Source: Osmia lignaria lignaria (taxonomy: Eukaryota > Arthropoda > Insecta > Hymenoptera > Megachilidae). Taken from it: 64,000 nucleotides of DNA. Each line of letters starts with the position of its first letter. The first letter of the stretch is position 1. Location of the stretch: positions 3,472,001-3,536,000 of the forward strand of contig NC_135043.1 of the NCBI RefSeq assembly GCF_051020975.1. Direction: 5' to 3'. The notes below the pieces were generated by a model. The model was not told the DNA's origin, did not search any database, and saw nothing but the letters and a program-made list of their open reading frames with translations. The translations under genes were made by a program, and so were the position numbers. Of the stretch, positions 48,201-62,200 are shown piece by piece.

Positions 48201-51200
48201 AACGTTAAGCAAAAATCTGATTTGATATAAACTTACAAGTTTCTCGTTCATATTTTGTCTGTTAATATTATGAGGATTACAAGATACAAGTTTCTTGATA
48301 AATTGAAAGTATTCTGCGCTAAATTGATTTCGATTATGCATAAACTTTATGTTTTGCTTTCTGACACTGTATTCGATAGCTGGGGGCATTTTCATAACTC
48401 CTAGTTTCGTATCTGAAAATGAAATGATTTTTATTATAATAAACGAGTACATTTTTCTCAGTAAGTACATCTAAACAATACTTACACAATGATAACTCGT
48501 TAACACTTTTCATTAGGGAATTATCCTCTACATCTAATCTGGTATAAAACAACATATAAGCATTCCACCATCGTTTCTGTTTGCGGTAACTCATTCGTTT
48601 GAGCATGTGGTCAAATACTTCTCCTAAATAATCACCACCAAAACACTGAGACTTCATTTCTTCCTCTTCTTCCATTTTACATTCCGTAACATCGCCGTCA
48701 TCGAACTTGTACCATTTAGCAGTGCCATCACTTTGCCTAACGAATGTACATTACAATTAACTTATCCGTACAAATAATTGTTAACTGTAAATCTTTTAAT
48801 TACCTATGCAAAATATAAGAATAGTAATGACCACCGCTAGCTTGACCACTGTGTACTACAATACCAGTTAATTGATATTTAGTACAAGTTCCTTTCACTG
48901 ATTCTTCATAATCACAGTCTATAACTTCTCCCTCCAATTTAGCAAGTCCCGAAACAGTATAAGGTTCCATATCCAAATCTCTTGGAAATTCAAAGTAATC
49001 ATTAAATTTTATAGCACAAACTCTTTCATAATCGTATTCGAATCTTTTTAATTGTATCGCTAAAACAGGTGGTAACTTCTTTACACATAATCGCTTTACC
49101 GTCACAACCTGAAGAAAATAATTCTCTGTGGCATTATTCTTTGGATATAATTTGCACGGTTCATTTGTATAAAAATCTAAATACTTCTCAATTGTACCTT
49201 TTTATTACATTTGTCGCAATGATAAGCGTCTGCACCTTCCAGCAATTCTCCTTTCACATATTGTTCAAGAGAATCCAGTAAGTTGCTGTGATTTCTGATA
49301 TCCACACTTATCAAACTGAACGGCTCTTCCTTGGAATATCTGAAGATAATGTAATGCGGTATTACAGTTTACCGAAAAAAGGAGAATGTAAGAATTAAGA
49401 AGGTACCTATGAGGGCAACCTTTGCAGATTTTCTGGTCACTATATGAACCACCGAGAATTTTGCTCATTATCTGTTCATGCCCTAAGGCTTTCAATGCCT
49501 CATCTAAGCTTTCCACCAAGCTCATAAAAAATTCTACCGCATCCTGTTGCTCTCTAAGATTTACAGGTTCGCCTTGAAGTCTACAATGTCAATCAATGAA
49601 ACATTGATAAGTACAATTAATCTATCTGTACACGTCATTTAATTGAGAAATTCAAAATTTTACTTACTTAAAATGTTTCCAAAGTCCTCTGGGTATGTAA
49701 TATTGCAATTTGCTATAAGCTAAATGACCAAAGATAGCTTGAACTTGTTTCAAAATACCAATATTATACTCTTTTCTAGACTCATCCGCTCCGCATTTCT
49801 CCTCGTTTGTATCGTTATCGTTCGCCTCTATCGTTTGTTCACCTTCGATTCTTTCCTCGCCAGAGAAATCTTCGTTTAAATCTGTCGCTGCACCTTCCGC
49901 GGCTAGTAGCCCGATTCTTATACTTTCAACCATGTACAATTGTTGTAATACTGAGTTCATGTAGCAAGTCGCGCCTGCATTTTTCAGACCTACAAACCCT
50001 TTTAATGGCCTAAGCCCAACCGGTGGTAAATAATCCCATTCTACCAGCGGTTCGTCTCTCTCAGAGTAGAACATATCAGTGAGCATTGTGACTAGAAGTT
50101 TCATGTTAGGTACACAGCCTACACAAAGACCTACAAGTAAATCAAATGCCGCACTAGTTGATTGAGGAGTCGTGCATACTGGGCTCGCTTGCGTGGCACT
50201 TAGCTCTCCAGTGCTACGAAGTTGCAGCATAAGACGCGATGCAGGAAATACAAAATCTTCGACCAATTCTTTGATTAAATTTGCCCCGTGTTTCTCATCG
50301 GAACCAAGTTCATACTTTTTACTCGGAGGTAAAAAAGCCAATAGCTCTTTAGTAAGGCCAAGATGCCCTTCGAGGACAGCCTCGTCAACTTGACTTTCTC
50401 CAGTTTCTTTAACGTTGTCTCGCACTTTCTTCAACCAAGCTATCTCGATGTTCAACAATGTTTCGGCTGTTAAAAGTGGGCATCCGGACATGTGTGCATA
50501 ATTTAATAATCTACACAAAAGTTGAAAGTACTCGTGACTCTGTTTCGCGTGTTCCATAACAGTGGTGTTTAGAACATTGAATAGCAACGTTATTGCGAAT
50601 AACAATGGCTGATGACCATTGCTGTACCACGTCGATATAAAAAAAAATTGTTCAGCCGCGGCCATTCGAATCACTCTCGACGTACTTAGAAGTACAAGGT
50701 CTATCAAAAACGTGTGCCACATATTGTCCCTTGATAATGATTCTAACGCGGTCGGATTCAATACCAAGGCGATTGTCAAAATTTCCAGTGCCTCCTTACA
50801 TACTAGTACGTCATTATTGTCCGGATTATTTGACGTTTCCTTTTCCTTTGTCTCGTGAAGCACGTGAAGCGTCTCGGCGGACGCGTTTATGTTGTTCAAA
50901 TTGCCTGTGGATGCCGCCCATGCTAGCCTAATTATGGCACGAATAGTAGCTACATTCGGTAGCTCCCAGGAAAGGGCCTGCATAAAAAGATGCCGACATT
51001 TGTCTGATTCCGTTCCTCCGCACAACATTCGACGCGCTAAATGTTGAGCTAATTTCGCTGCCACGCTTCTCAACATATATTCCGTGTTTTGATTTGGTAC
51101 ACTTTGTAATGCCTGTTTTAAAACTGCCACTGGACCACGATTGTTATGAGTATGGTTATCGTGATTCTCAGATATTCCAGCTTGTTGTACTTCGTCCATT

Positions 51201-54200
51201 ACGCAAGCCATTACGTTACCAACTATAGTCAGTAAAAGTTTGCATAATTTCAACACGGTCAAATACGCTGCACGTTTCGTGGTTTCATCCGCGTTTGGTA
51301 AAAATTTATTTTTCGTTAACATCTCCAGAATAACACCAGCTTCACCGCTCTTGATAAAATTGCACTGAAATTCAAACGCTCTTTCCGACATCGGGTCTAA
51401 TGCTGGCATTAACAAACTATATAAAACCTAAAATATGAATAAATTAATTCTTGTATCGTCTGATTCTGAAATTACAATAAACAATCAGAAATATATTAAA
51501 GAAAGTTTACCTCTAAATTGTATAAAACTTGGCTAGGACTTGCAGTAAAAAATAAAGCATCTACTGTAGTGTTTTGATCATTACAAAGAGCATTATCCAA
51601 GGTGTCATCTTTACAATGACCAAATAACCACTGTAACCGTGATACAGTGAGAGTATCCGGTGGCACCAATTGTAGAAGATTTCGTGCACCATCACGTAAT
51701 TGCGCGTGTTGAAGAGTGCATCCAAGATCTGCCAATTGAAAGAAAAACGTAGCGTATTGCGATCTTTGGGACATAACCTGTAACAAACGTAAGGTTACAG
51801 ATTCGTAGATTCATTTTTTATTTCATTATATGTACGTTATAAGCGAAATGTTAACATACCACACCCGGTAGGTTATTTTCTGCTTCTACATTTGGCCCAT
51901 CATATGGGTGATGCGGAGAACTAGCGGAACTATCTGAACTACTATCCGGTGAACTTGGCATATTGCTGTTTACTTGGCCCAACTTTGCAGATAACAGCTG
52001 TATAAGAGAGTAATTTTTTTAGATCATGTTACATGGTACATTTCAATACAGCTTAGCGCCATTAAATAAATACCATTTTGTCCCTGAAGGGTGGTTGAGA
52101 AAGAAGTTTTCTGTCATCTGCTGGCTCTAAGGATTCTCCATTAAGAAATAAGTCAATTTTTACATTTGATTCATTTGCTTTAATTCTGCGCAATATTTGT
52201 CGTCTTAATGATCCCAAGGTGTCGTTAGTATGGGTAAATATATCTATGTCATCTACACTACGATTTGCAGGGTTTGCAAAACGAAGTATAAGAGACAGAT
52301 GCTTCCCACGAGCTGCTCTGTAATCAAATAGGATGAACATATTTATGAGGGAAAAATATTCTTTCGTTAATAATATAAATAACTATACCTATGCAATGGC
52401 AATATTTTTCGTTCTCCTGGAAATGCAGTGTCACATTCGTTTATGTATTCCTGTAACACTTTCATGACACGACACATTTTCATAGCTTCTATTTTAATCT
52501 TATTTGACACTTGTTCTTCACGTTCCTCTTTACCTTCGAGGTATACTCTACTTAAAACCGACACAGTGTCATAATGTGCCTTTAATCTGTCCATGCATTC
52601 CCCAATATATGTTACATGAAATGCCAAAACTGATGACTGTAGTCGTGGCCCTAAATTAGTGTTTACTTCTTTTAATAGTTCTATGGCCCGATTTGCAATC
52701 TCTTCAGGACTGTTAGTTACGACCTGCACGAACATACACAATGAGCAATTATACCACTCTGTTCAACTCGATACGATTAATATTAAACATCACTTACTCG
52801 CCACAAGTAATCTGTACCAATTAGGTCAACGTCATCCATAAGAAATGTACCCTTCTTCAGTTTTAATTTACCCTCCTTCGAATTAACAGCTTTGAAAAAT
52901 CGTTCGTAACATTTGATACCACTTTCTGTGAGTAATGTTGGATCTAGTTGGAGTATATTATTTTGGAAAAAATCTTTATTTATCGCCGGATCAAGATCTG
53001 GTTCATCTCCCATTAATTTAGAGAACCACTTGAAACATGCTTCACGGTCGGAGACAAATACACCTTGTTCTGCTAAACACTGCCAAATTTGTTCAGCTTG
53101 GTCGGCGCATAACCAAAGTTGACCATCTTTCAACAAGAAACGTAAGAAATTAAGCCTTTCTTGCACCTGCATAATATGGTTATAACGACCATCGGGCATA
53201 TAAGTATTCGCATCAATGTCTGGATTTTCTTTAACTAATTGTCTCATTTTATTCATATAATTTGTTAAACTATTGGTCACTAAAATTACTGCCGAATGTT
53301 GTGATTGAAGTCGTTCTATAACATCTTGTCTGTAATGATGATTCCGTTGATTGTGACACGAAATGTGTGGATTTGGTTCGTAAAGGCAACATATCTCTCG
53401 AATTTGTTTTAACGCAGGTAAAGCCCACTTATCGCCATTTTTTAGTTCTTCCACACATTTGTCCAACCAAATTGTCTTCTGAGCATCTCTTTCTTGTGAA
53501 CACGAATAATCAAGGATTTTTACATGAGCGCTTAAAGCTTGATCCATTATTTCTGTAGGCACCTCATCGGAATGAGCCAAATTCCAAAAAAGAGTTAACA
53601 CCTTATGTGCCATTACTCCATCCTTATCGTCTTCTGCTAGTCTCCGAATTAATTCTAATAACTTTTCTCTTTGTTTTTTATTAGCAGTCTTCCAACTCAT
53701 CTGAAATAAGGTACATTTCGATTAAATTATGCGTAATAATAATTGTAATTAAAAGAACTATAATTGGATAATAATAAACACCTGAAAGCATTCAAACAGA
53801 TGGTCAAGTTGTTCAGGACTAAAATCCCAAGCAAGTTTAGCAAGTAGGTCATGAACATTTTTTACAATTGCTTCGTGTTTTCCAGCTTGTGCCGCCCAAA
53901 CAGCGTCCAAATCTTCCAAAGTTAATGCTCGTTCTTTTATAATGAAACGTAAAATCTTTTCTAACTTTTCAACATACTGAGGTTGATGTAACGAATCTCT
54001 TAAGACGATTTCTAATACTCCATTTTCTTTTATCCATTTCTAAACAACCGGAACCATTTCGTACACTTAGTATTTGTTATGAAATTAAATTTGAAATCAT
54101 ATAAGGATTAATAAATGTTTTACTTACAGCCATACATTCTGCGGTAAGCCATTCTTCTTCCTCAACAATCGCGTTTCGATGCTGATAAAAACTAACAGTG

Positions 54201-55714
54201 GTAATCACTTTATTCACTTCATTTAATGCATTCATTTTCCCGTTAAACGAAGAAATTTGTAGAAGTCTTAAAATCATTTTCAATCTCAGAATTCCCAAAT
54301 TTTTAATCATTTCATCTTGATGCGGTACTCGTGATACCAAACATTTGCAGGCTTTGATTATGGCTGATATCGCATCATTTTTTGATTCATTTTTCGCTTC
54401 CTTTTTTAATTCCTCATCGGTCAAATTATTCAAAATTACAGACACCATTTCCTGTATATTGAAATATGTAGCGATGCCATTGATCTAGATGAGGTTGATA
54501 TTTAATTTAATTACAAAATACTTACCACGATAGGCATCAGATATTTAACTATTGTGTGAACAGTAAGCAATTCGTAACACAAACCAAAAGGTCTAATCAA
54601 CGCATAAATAACTGGTACTGTTAAATTTCGACCGCTCTGAAATCTAGAGAGCAGAATTTCAAATCCGTTAAGACTTCCAAACCTACAACAAAGAGAAAAC
54701 TTTAATATGTTGTATGCTGAAAATAGAATTATCAAAAACTGGTTAATATTATTCATCGACCTATTTATAAGATCCACTAGCCAACCACGAGGACTTCTTG
54801 AATCAGCAGGTGGCCGTGCATAAAGTTCTTCATCGGGAATATCACTGCCAGGGGGAACAGTTTCTGAAACTCTTGCAGCATTAAATGTGTGAAATCTGAA
54901 ACAGAATTTCATAAATTAATCTGACGGAGACAAAATATACTTGCTATTATATAAAAGAACATTTAACTCACTTGTTACTAGGATTAAAAACCATTGCCAG
55001 CAAATCAAGAAGAGGAAACCAGTCCTCGTCTAATTTCAAGACACATAGTTCCACTAACCGCTCACAATTTGCATTAATACAGTTATGAATATTTAATTTC
55101 CAACTATTTACTGCATCATCAGTCAATATTTTGGTAAAAGAAATTGTGAGTCCTTCACGAAAAAAGCGTTGACATGCTTCACTTTGTACATCAATTCCTA
55201 GATAAAGTATATATCCATGTTACACTTATTTCAATATTATCGGCTATAAATTTAAAATTGCTCATTTTGTGTAACAACCTTTTTTACAAAGATCGATACT
55301 GGCTTGTAACAGGCACTCTAACTCTTGATCTGGTAGAACTGGTACAACCCATCGTGGACTAGATATTTTTTCATGAAGCATATTCAGTTTTGCAATAGGA
55401 AAATCAGGCTCCCCGTGAAGCTGATTACTATCCTCTACTGTAGTTAATGTATCATTGGTGCAATCTGTTTGTACCACATTCTCCGTGAGTTGAAGTCCTG
55501 ACATTGTGTCAACTAACTGTTGCGGACCAGGTGGACTGTGCATCTGTTGTGTAAAACGAAATAAATTAAAAGCAAATACAAACTTTTTATGTAGAAAAAT
55601 AGTTCAACGATGAAGTACAATCTTCTACCCCTGTGTAATCTTACATACCTGTGTACTTTGTTGGCTGTCAGGAGGGTCTATGCCTACTCCTTGGCCTCTT
55701 GTGGCGATCGTCAT
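45270..55714 (-). CDS. faf: Ubiquitin carboxyl-terminal hydrolase USP9X / fat facets
   Basis: All 26 coding exons in transcript order: 55649-55714, 55279-55543, 54972-55197, 54761-54895, 54526-54682, 54128-54451, 53782-54039, 52798-53700, 52389-52723, 52074-52317, 51860-51997, 51511-51777, 49668-51427, 49407-49580, 49198-49339, 48804-49108, 48486-48736, 48237-48412, 47958-48154, 47751-47878, 46817-46983, 46478-46743, 46159-46394, 45879-46078, 45530-45804, 45270-45447. They sum to 7773 bases, 2590 residues plus stop, every junction GT/AG and in frame; human USP9X is about 2550-2570. A long helical N-terminal part (WVVPVLP, GWLVDL, LTDEELKKEAKNE) is followed by a ubiquitin-like segment near 890-970, an acidic/Ser linker, the USP core and a helical C-terminal part. 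It is a cytosolic protease that removes ubiquitin from many targets; fly fat facets acts in eye patterning and endocytosis. Confidence 0.95.
47064..47732. mobile_element. Long foldback element in a USP9X intron
   Basis: Inverted arms of about 290 bases (47081-47374 and 47418-47705; outer block GAAAGGAAATAG also repeated) with a loop of about 45 bases. It fills most of the intron between exons 20 and 21 (46984-47750). The arms are highly similar by eye, with scattered mismatches. No transposase; family unknown. Confidence 0.8.
48486..51427 (-). other. faf: USP catalytic core of USP9X (exons 13-17)
   Basis: The Cys box GLKNAGATCYMNS has catalytic Cys at residue 1594 (codon 49964-49966). The QQDAVEFF block is in exon 14. 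Two CxxC pairs (ICKGCPH in exon 14, YHCDKCNKK in exon 15) form the zinc site. The His box GQASGGHYYSY has catalytic His at residue 1892 in exon 16, and WYKFDDGDVTECK in exon 17 supplies the third catalytic position. All key residues are present, so the enzyme should be active. Confidence 0.92.
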
Positions 55715-58700
55715 TTTGTGTGCTCTTTGCTATATTCCAATTGTCTCAATACCTTTTGGTCCGATAATCACACCACCAATAACAATCATCCAACTCATTC
55801 ACTGACATTAAATATAATTATACCCTAAAGGCCTTGTTTGAATAAACTATACCTACATTATCTGAAACAAAGTAATTAAAATTCCACGATGAATTAAGAT
55901 TTTTACAATTTCCTCCAAAAATATGAAAAGATCAAAGACAATTTTTAGTTCCAACTAAATATAATACTGTAATGTAATAACAGTAGATATAAATCTACCA
56001 GTATATGTTTCAGGATATATGTATATACTTGTAAAGCATTTTTGTAACAGGTTTATATCTATTAAATATTTAGTCACCTATTATTCGTGTATTAATAATA
56101 AATTAACTGTAACTGCTAACTCAATGTTACACAAATATTTATACGAAAAACCGAAACTATATTAAAACGTAGAGAATAAAAAAAACGTTTTGAAGATGAC
56201 TTGAATGGAAAATTAGAACGGTGAAAAAGTCCGTAAGACAAGTCCTATGTAATTCGAGCTGATCTCGAGGAACACCGGTAGCGTCAATATTTCATAGCTG
56301 AACAACAAGAAAATGAATTTAACGAAGTATACAGGAAAACATAGATAATAAGAAACATCTCCCACATTCGGTAAATCGCATGACAGCATGATTTTGCTAA
56401 GGTTTCAGCCGACAAATTCCAATCGTTTGTACTGACCAACGAGAACAATTCTTTCATAAACGATAATAGTTCACTTGAGCCGCAGAAAACCAGTACGAAA
56501 TTAATAATCATATCTAAGGATTTATATATATATTTTTTTGGAATTTCGCAATTCATGAAAGGTACGATGTCATGTCGCGAATTATTCTTCTATCTCTTTC
56601 TCACTCCTTTCGATCTCTTTCTCTCGCCACCTCTTTTTATTTCACGGGTGTATCGTCAAACGTACCGAACTGTCAACCGTCAAAAATTCTAATTTGGAGG
56701 CGACTAACCCAGACCCGCTTTTAGTTGACAGAAAAGCATTGTTGATCAAAGAATTTCGCGAGAGATCGTCGTTAAATTAGCTTGGAATTACGCGAAAATA
56801 CGTGTACGGCGTGCTTACAAAGGACTAACGTCGGAGCGGCGACGAAACTGAATCTCAATTTTTTTTTTTTTTTTTTTGGTACACGCACACCTCCTTTATG
56901 AGTGTCAGATTTCTTTCGCTGACAAAATGTAGGTGAAAAGATTCCACGCAACCGGTACCTATGTAATTTCAACGATCCTCGGTGTCCAGGGAGCAACTAT
57001 TTTCGCCCCGTTCACTCAACCGGGCCACCTCCGGACAAAATGGCGACCATCCTAACGATTAGCACTACCGTATTAAAGAAAACCTTTTAAATTTTGCTTT
57101 GAGACGAAACAACCGGCTGGCTGACAACGTACAGTAACACGCAAAAGATTTCTATTATCACTAACTATTGCGTCAAACTTGTATAAAGGAAAAAACGCAC
57201 CTTTACATAGTAAACGGTAGTAGAAATTTGTTGCACTTTTTGACGTGACGTTATAGAACTCACTGGTGAATCTGTAAACACGGACTATCCTTACGGCGCT
57301 ACTGTCGTTCTCGAGTTAAAACGACCACGGTATTTAACACTATGTTCACTCAGTACTCTTTATTCGTTTTCATCCATCGGGCAATTTCAATGATACACCC
57401 TTTTTAAACCTTTCATTCATTTCTTTTAGTCTAAAGTGTTCTTTTTTTCCAAGAACATGTATGATAAATACTTCACTTCTAATTCTATTCCCTTAACACA
57501 TTTCGGTTTTTCATGTTCTATGAAAACTTTAATAGTATAATATATGTATATAATTTTTCTTTAACGCCCTATTGCTTCCCCAATAATCTTTTTCATTATA
57601 ATATTTTTGACAATTTAGCTTTCTAGCATCATAAAATGATATTTTTAAAAGAGTATTTCAAATCAATTTAAATCACAGACTTGTAATTTAAATCAATCGA
57701 TTAATCGATATCAATTTTATTTCAAAAGTAATGCAGAGGATACATATCGTAAACAATCATTGTCAACATTTTTTAGCAATTTATTTCAATGAATTTCATA
57801 CATCTGTACATAATATTGATAATCGCAAATGTTAATTTAACGTAATTTATTTTTATAGCATAATTGTCGATCTAAAGATTATTCTATGCTTCATACATGA
57901 ATTATTCATTACATATGAAGAAATAATAGTAGTAATTCTAATATTAGGAAATTTCAATATATTTATACTTTGAAGTATAACTTTAACTTATAAAAAATCG
58001 ACAATTTTTAATCAGTACATCAAAAGAAATAAAAACAACATATAATAAAGAGAAATCTTTCCCAGTTATTTGATCACTCAAATAAATTTATCCCACCAGT
58101 ATTAGCAAGTATTAAATAGAAATAAACAACATAACAATAATCTGATTTATTATGAACACAAATTGCTATTAAAATTCCAATAGCCAACTGAAAAACAAGG
58201 AAGGGTAACTTTGAACTCTACTACAAAATATTATTTCAAATCAACTGATTCAAAAAACTAAATTTTCTTTATTATTTAAAAATGTCTTCTAGTTATGCAA
58301 CATAGTAACTTTTGGCAGTTTCTCGTTTTTTTTTGGTTTTTGTTTTATTTAATTAACTGTGCCGGGGAACCGTGTTTAATCTGACCAGTCTTACAATCTT
58401 CAATAGCAAGAAAAATATAAAATCTCAATCTTAAACAAGGCACACAAACAAAAAAGTGATATATAAGAACAAAACATTTTCAAAATATACCAGTACAACA
58501 GCCATTACCGCGGTAACAAGATAATTGCAAAATGATATGTTTATCTTTAACATTCTCTGAATTTTCATGAAAAGATCGATAGAAGAAAACTGAGTCAATG
58601 TGTAATAATTTATAAATGTAATAAGTTAAAAGGTAGCACTTGTTTCCAGGAACAATTTTTATATGCATAAAACTTCACAATCAGGCTACCTACTTTCTTT

Positions 58701-59095
58701 CGCACTTGCATCAAATTATGTATCGTATACGGGATGTGCCATACGATTCACCCTGCATAATTTAAATATTTCTTCTTCATTTCATGTTCAACATCTTTGA
58801 GACTGTATAGTAGAGAATTTTAATCATCATTGGGCTGATGATGCATAATTATAATGCTAATATTTAATATTATTTAGAAATAGTTAAAATAAAAAAAATT
58901 ATTGAGAAAAAAATGATTTTTCTTTCTAATCATTGAAGGAAAAATATAGCGATGGACCATTATATTTTTGTTATCATCGCTTACAAATGGAATTCATGAT
59001 TGTATTTTTAAATACTAATAACCTCAATGATGTGGAAACTTCTAATCCATTTTTAAAATTTAGATTGTTCCCACTAGCTTTCATACAGTGAAAAT
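55715..59095. other. USP9X upstream region and intergenic DNA before the eIF2A 3' end
   Basis: A YY1-type CAAAATGGCGACC occurs at about 57037-57049 in a GC-richer patch, the likeliest place for a USP9X transcription start with a non-coding first exon. The rest (57.3-59.1 kb) is very AT-rich and I see no gene. Confidence 0.4.
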
Positions 59096-59101
59096 TTTAT
59101 T
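59096..59101 (-). terminator. Poly(A) signal of eIF2A
   Basis: AATAAA on the minus strand about 120 bases past the eIF2A stop codon. Confidence 0.55.
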
Positions 59102-59222
59102 TACATCCAAACGTAACTTCAGTACGTAAGATGGTGTAAGTGAAGGACCGAGATCATCTTTCGTTTTTAGGAGAAACATTTTGACTTTTTTAACCGTGTA
59201 CATTTGAGATTTGAAATGGTCA

Positions 59223-62200
59223 TCATAAAGAAAGTTCTTCGAGTTCCTTCATCAGGTCAGCTTCTTTTTTTATCTTGTCTAGTTGATTGATTTCTAATTG
59301 TTTCCCTGCTTCTAATTGTTCTTTCAATTTTGAAATCTGTTCTATTTTCTGCAAGGAACAACATAAATATTAAAACTACTGTATGAATACGACATTAATA
59401 CATTAGTAGTGAATATTCTTACGTTTTTAATTTTTTTAATCTTTTTACTCCTTTCCAATTCGTCACTTTCAGCAGCATTTGCAGTTAAATTTTGAGGTTT
59501 TATACTTGCAGTAACTTGTCCATTAGTACTCGGTGACTGTGAAGAAGCCGAAGCTTCTGAATCTTTTTTGACCTTCTTTGTTTTTTTCTTTGCCTTAGAC
59601 TGATTAGCTATAAATAAAATATTTTAAGAAATATATAAACGAAAAAACAAATTTACATATTATATGTAAAATGATGATTTCCTTTACATTTTGCAGTATT
59701 TTTAACTCCAAACACTTCGTCATCGTGTAATTTGAAAGTTATAGATTCCCCTCTCGCCGATGGTGGTCGATATGCTTGTTTCGATGCTGAAAATGATTGG
59801 AACAGATTATATATCGCAACCTAAATATTGATAAAAAGATACAAACATAGTTTTTCTTTACCTTGTGGTTGACTAGGAGCAATTCCTTCAACAGCTTTAT
59901 AACTAATTGGTTTTTCTGGAAACGCATCTGGTGGAAAAGTTTGCCATAATACCTCCCACAGTTCTTCTTGTTCGTTCCATGGTCGCTCATACAATAATGT
60001 TCCGGTGTAATGCCAAATTTTAAATCTGTATAACAAATTCTTATTACAAATGAATTCATTTTAATTATTAGGTATAGTATTTCGTTCATAAAAATATTAT
60101 TCACCCATTGCCCATTCGTAATCTGGGTGCTGTAGTTGCAGTCATAAAATGTTCTCCATCTGGAGACCATTGAAGAAGCGTGGTATCAGGAGCTTCAGTT
60201 TTAGCAATTAATTTTCTGTTGCCAACATCCCATAATTCGATTCCACCACGGAGGTTCCCAAATCCAGTTAAAATTAGAAGTACACAGTGGTTAAGGAAAA
60301 ATGTTAACTCAGAAGTACAAAAAAAAGAAAAAAGTATTCGTTAAATTAGTATATTAAAGGATATTATTTCCCTGAGGATTATAATAAATGCTATTTCGAT
60401 GAAGCGCACCAAATTCAAATATTGATTCACATTTAAGATTAAATAATGTAGCTTTAGCTGGCATAAAACCATATACTACACAGAATTCAGTGTTTTTTGG
60501 AGACCACTGTACAGCATGTATAGGACCTTCTTTACCTAAAGAAAAAATTATAATTGAAATGATACACTATCTATAAATGTTTAAACAATAATTATCAAAG
60601 TCTAACTTACTAAGCATAACCATAGCAGTTTCTCCTTTTGTACTTAGATAGTGTAAGGTCTGTTTTCCATAATACGATGCGCCTGTTTTATCAACCTCTG
60701 TACTCGTCATTAATAAAACATTTGTGCCCTGATTATTCCAATACACGTTCACTCTATCCGCCTGAAGATGAAAATGATACAGTTTCATGTATACAAATAT
60801 GTACATATTTTATAACAGTACCTGGAAAAAACTTTTATTTGCTAAAGCTTGTGTAGAATCAAATTTTGGATACTGGAATAATCTACCAAATGAAGGTTGA
60901 CCCGATTTTCCTATAATATAATTTACAAGTATGAATTAGGTGATTTTTATATTAATAATGTAATATAACATATGTAATTATGCAAATTTAACAGATGGTA
61001 TTTAATGTGGAGAGTACTTATTTATCCTGCAAGGATATGACATCGGATTTATCACAATTGTGAATATTTCATTTACAGATACTTAAGAAATCACAAATAT
61101 TTTAAGACAAACAATATTTACCTGTTAAATATATTTTTAATTCCCTATAACTTTATTAAAGTACTTACAGTTAAAATTGAGCATGTAATAATCAGGAAAA
61201 TTTCCCATTACTGTTGATCCTGATTATATATTCATGTGTATGCAAAATACCACTATGTATTAATATTTTGTTGTACTTCTTTAAAATATTAAAGTGTTTT
61301 ATAGATTTAATTGTCATATATTCTTCATTCCACACCTGTGCATTATATGCTTGCCACACATATTTGCTTCATAATGAGAGAAACTGAAATAAAAAAGTAT
61401 TTCATAAAATAAGCCAATTTGTAAGTGAGTTATGCTTGAACTATCTACTAATAGGCATTTTTAAAATTACACATTTTAATTAACCAAACCTGGTTACCAA
61501 AAATTACTGTTAATTTAAAATTATATGTTTTTATTCAATTTGAATGTTTGTGATTTCTCTTAGTTTTCGTTAAATGTTTGTTTAAAAAAAATTACATACT
61601 CTCCACATATAAGTACCTGGACATGATATATATACATGTATTCATACAATTTAAAAATAAAAAAAAAAGAAACAAAATTTAATTACCGGGCATATAACAC
61701 AGAATATGATATGGAGCATTACTGGGTGATATACTAAATTTTGCAACTTTGGCTACATTTATTCTGTGCTCAATTTTTTCAAAGTTGACATCCTTATATA
61801 GAATGACATCTGCACCAACTAACATCCCACAGATTTTCTCATCACTTGACCATTGAGGCTCCCTGAATAGATGTGACATAAATATAGTGACATACCAAAC
61901 AAATTGCATTTACTATTTATGTTTCATCATGTAAAAGATGTATTTCTTAATAATAACTTAGGCTATAAATATTTCTTAAGTACATTACATGATATTTCTA
62001 ATGCAATAATTTTATAGAAAAAATATTAAGATTGAAATTACTTTATAACAATGTAATTTTTAACTCTTTTACTTAGAAACTCAAATATAATAACCAGTAC
62101 ATTACCAATCTGATTGTTTTTTCTGTACAAAACTCTTCACTAGCTCTCCAGTTTCTGATTTCCATATATGAAGATTCGGTACCCCTTGAGGATTTGACAC

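Noticed and set aside
60356..60380. Frameshift or pseudogene signal in eIF2A exon 7
   Set aside because: The apparent stop just after PQGN disappears when the AT-AC intron is removed; the rest of the gene is intact.
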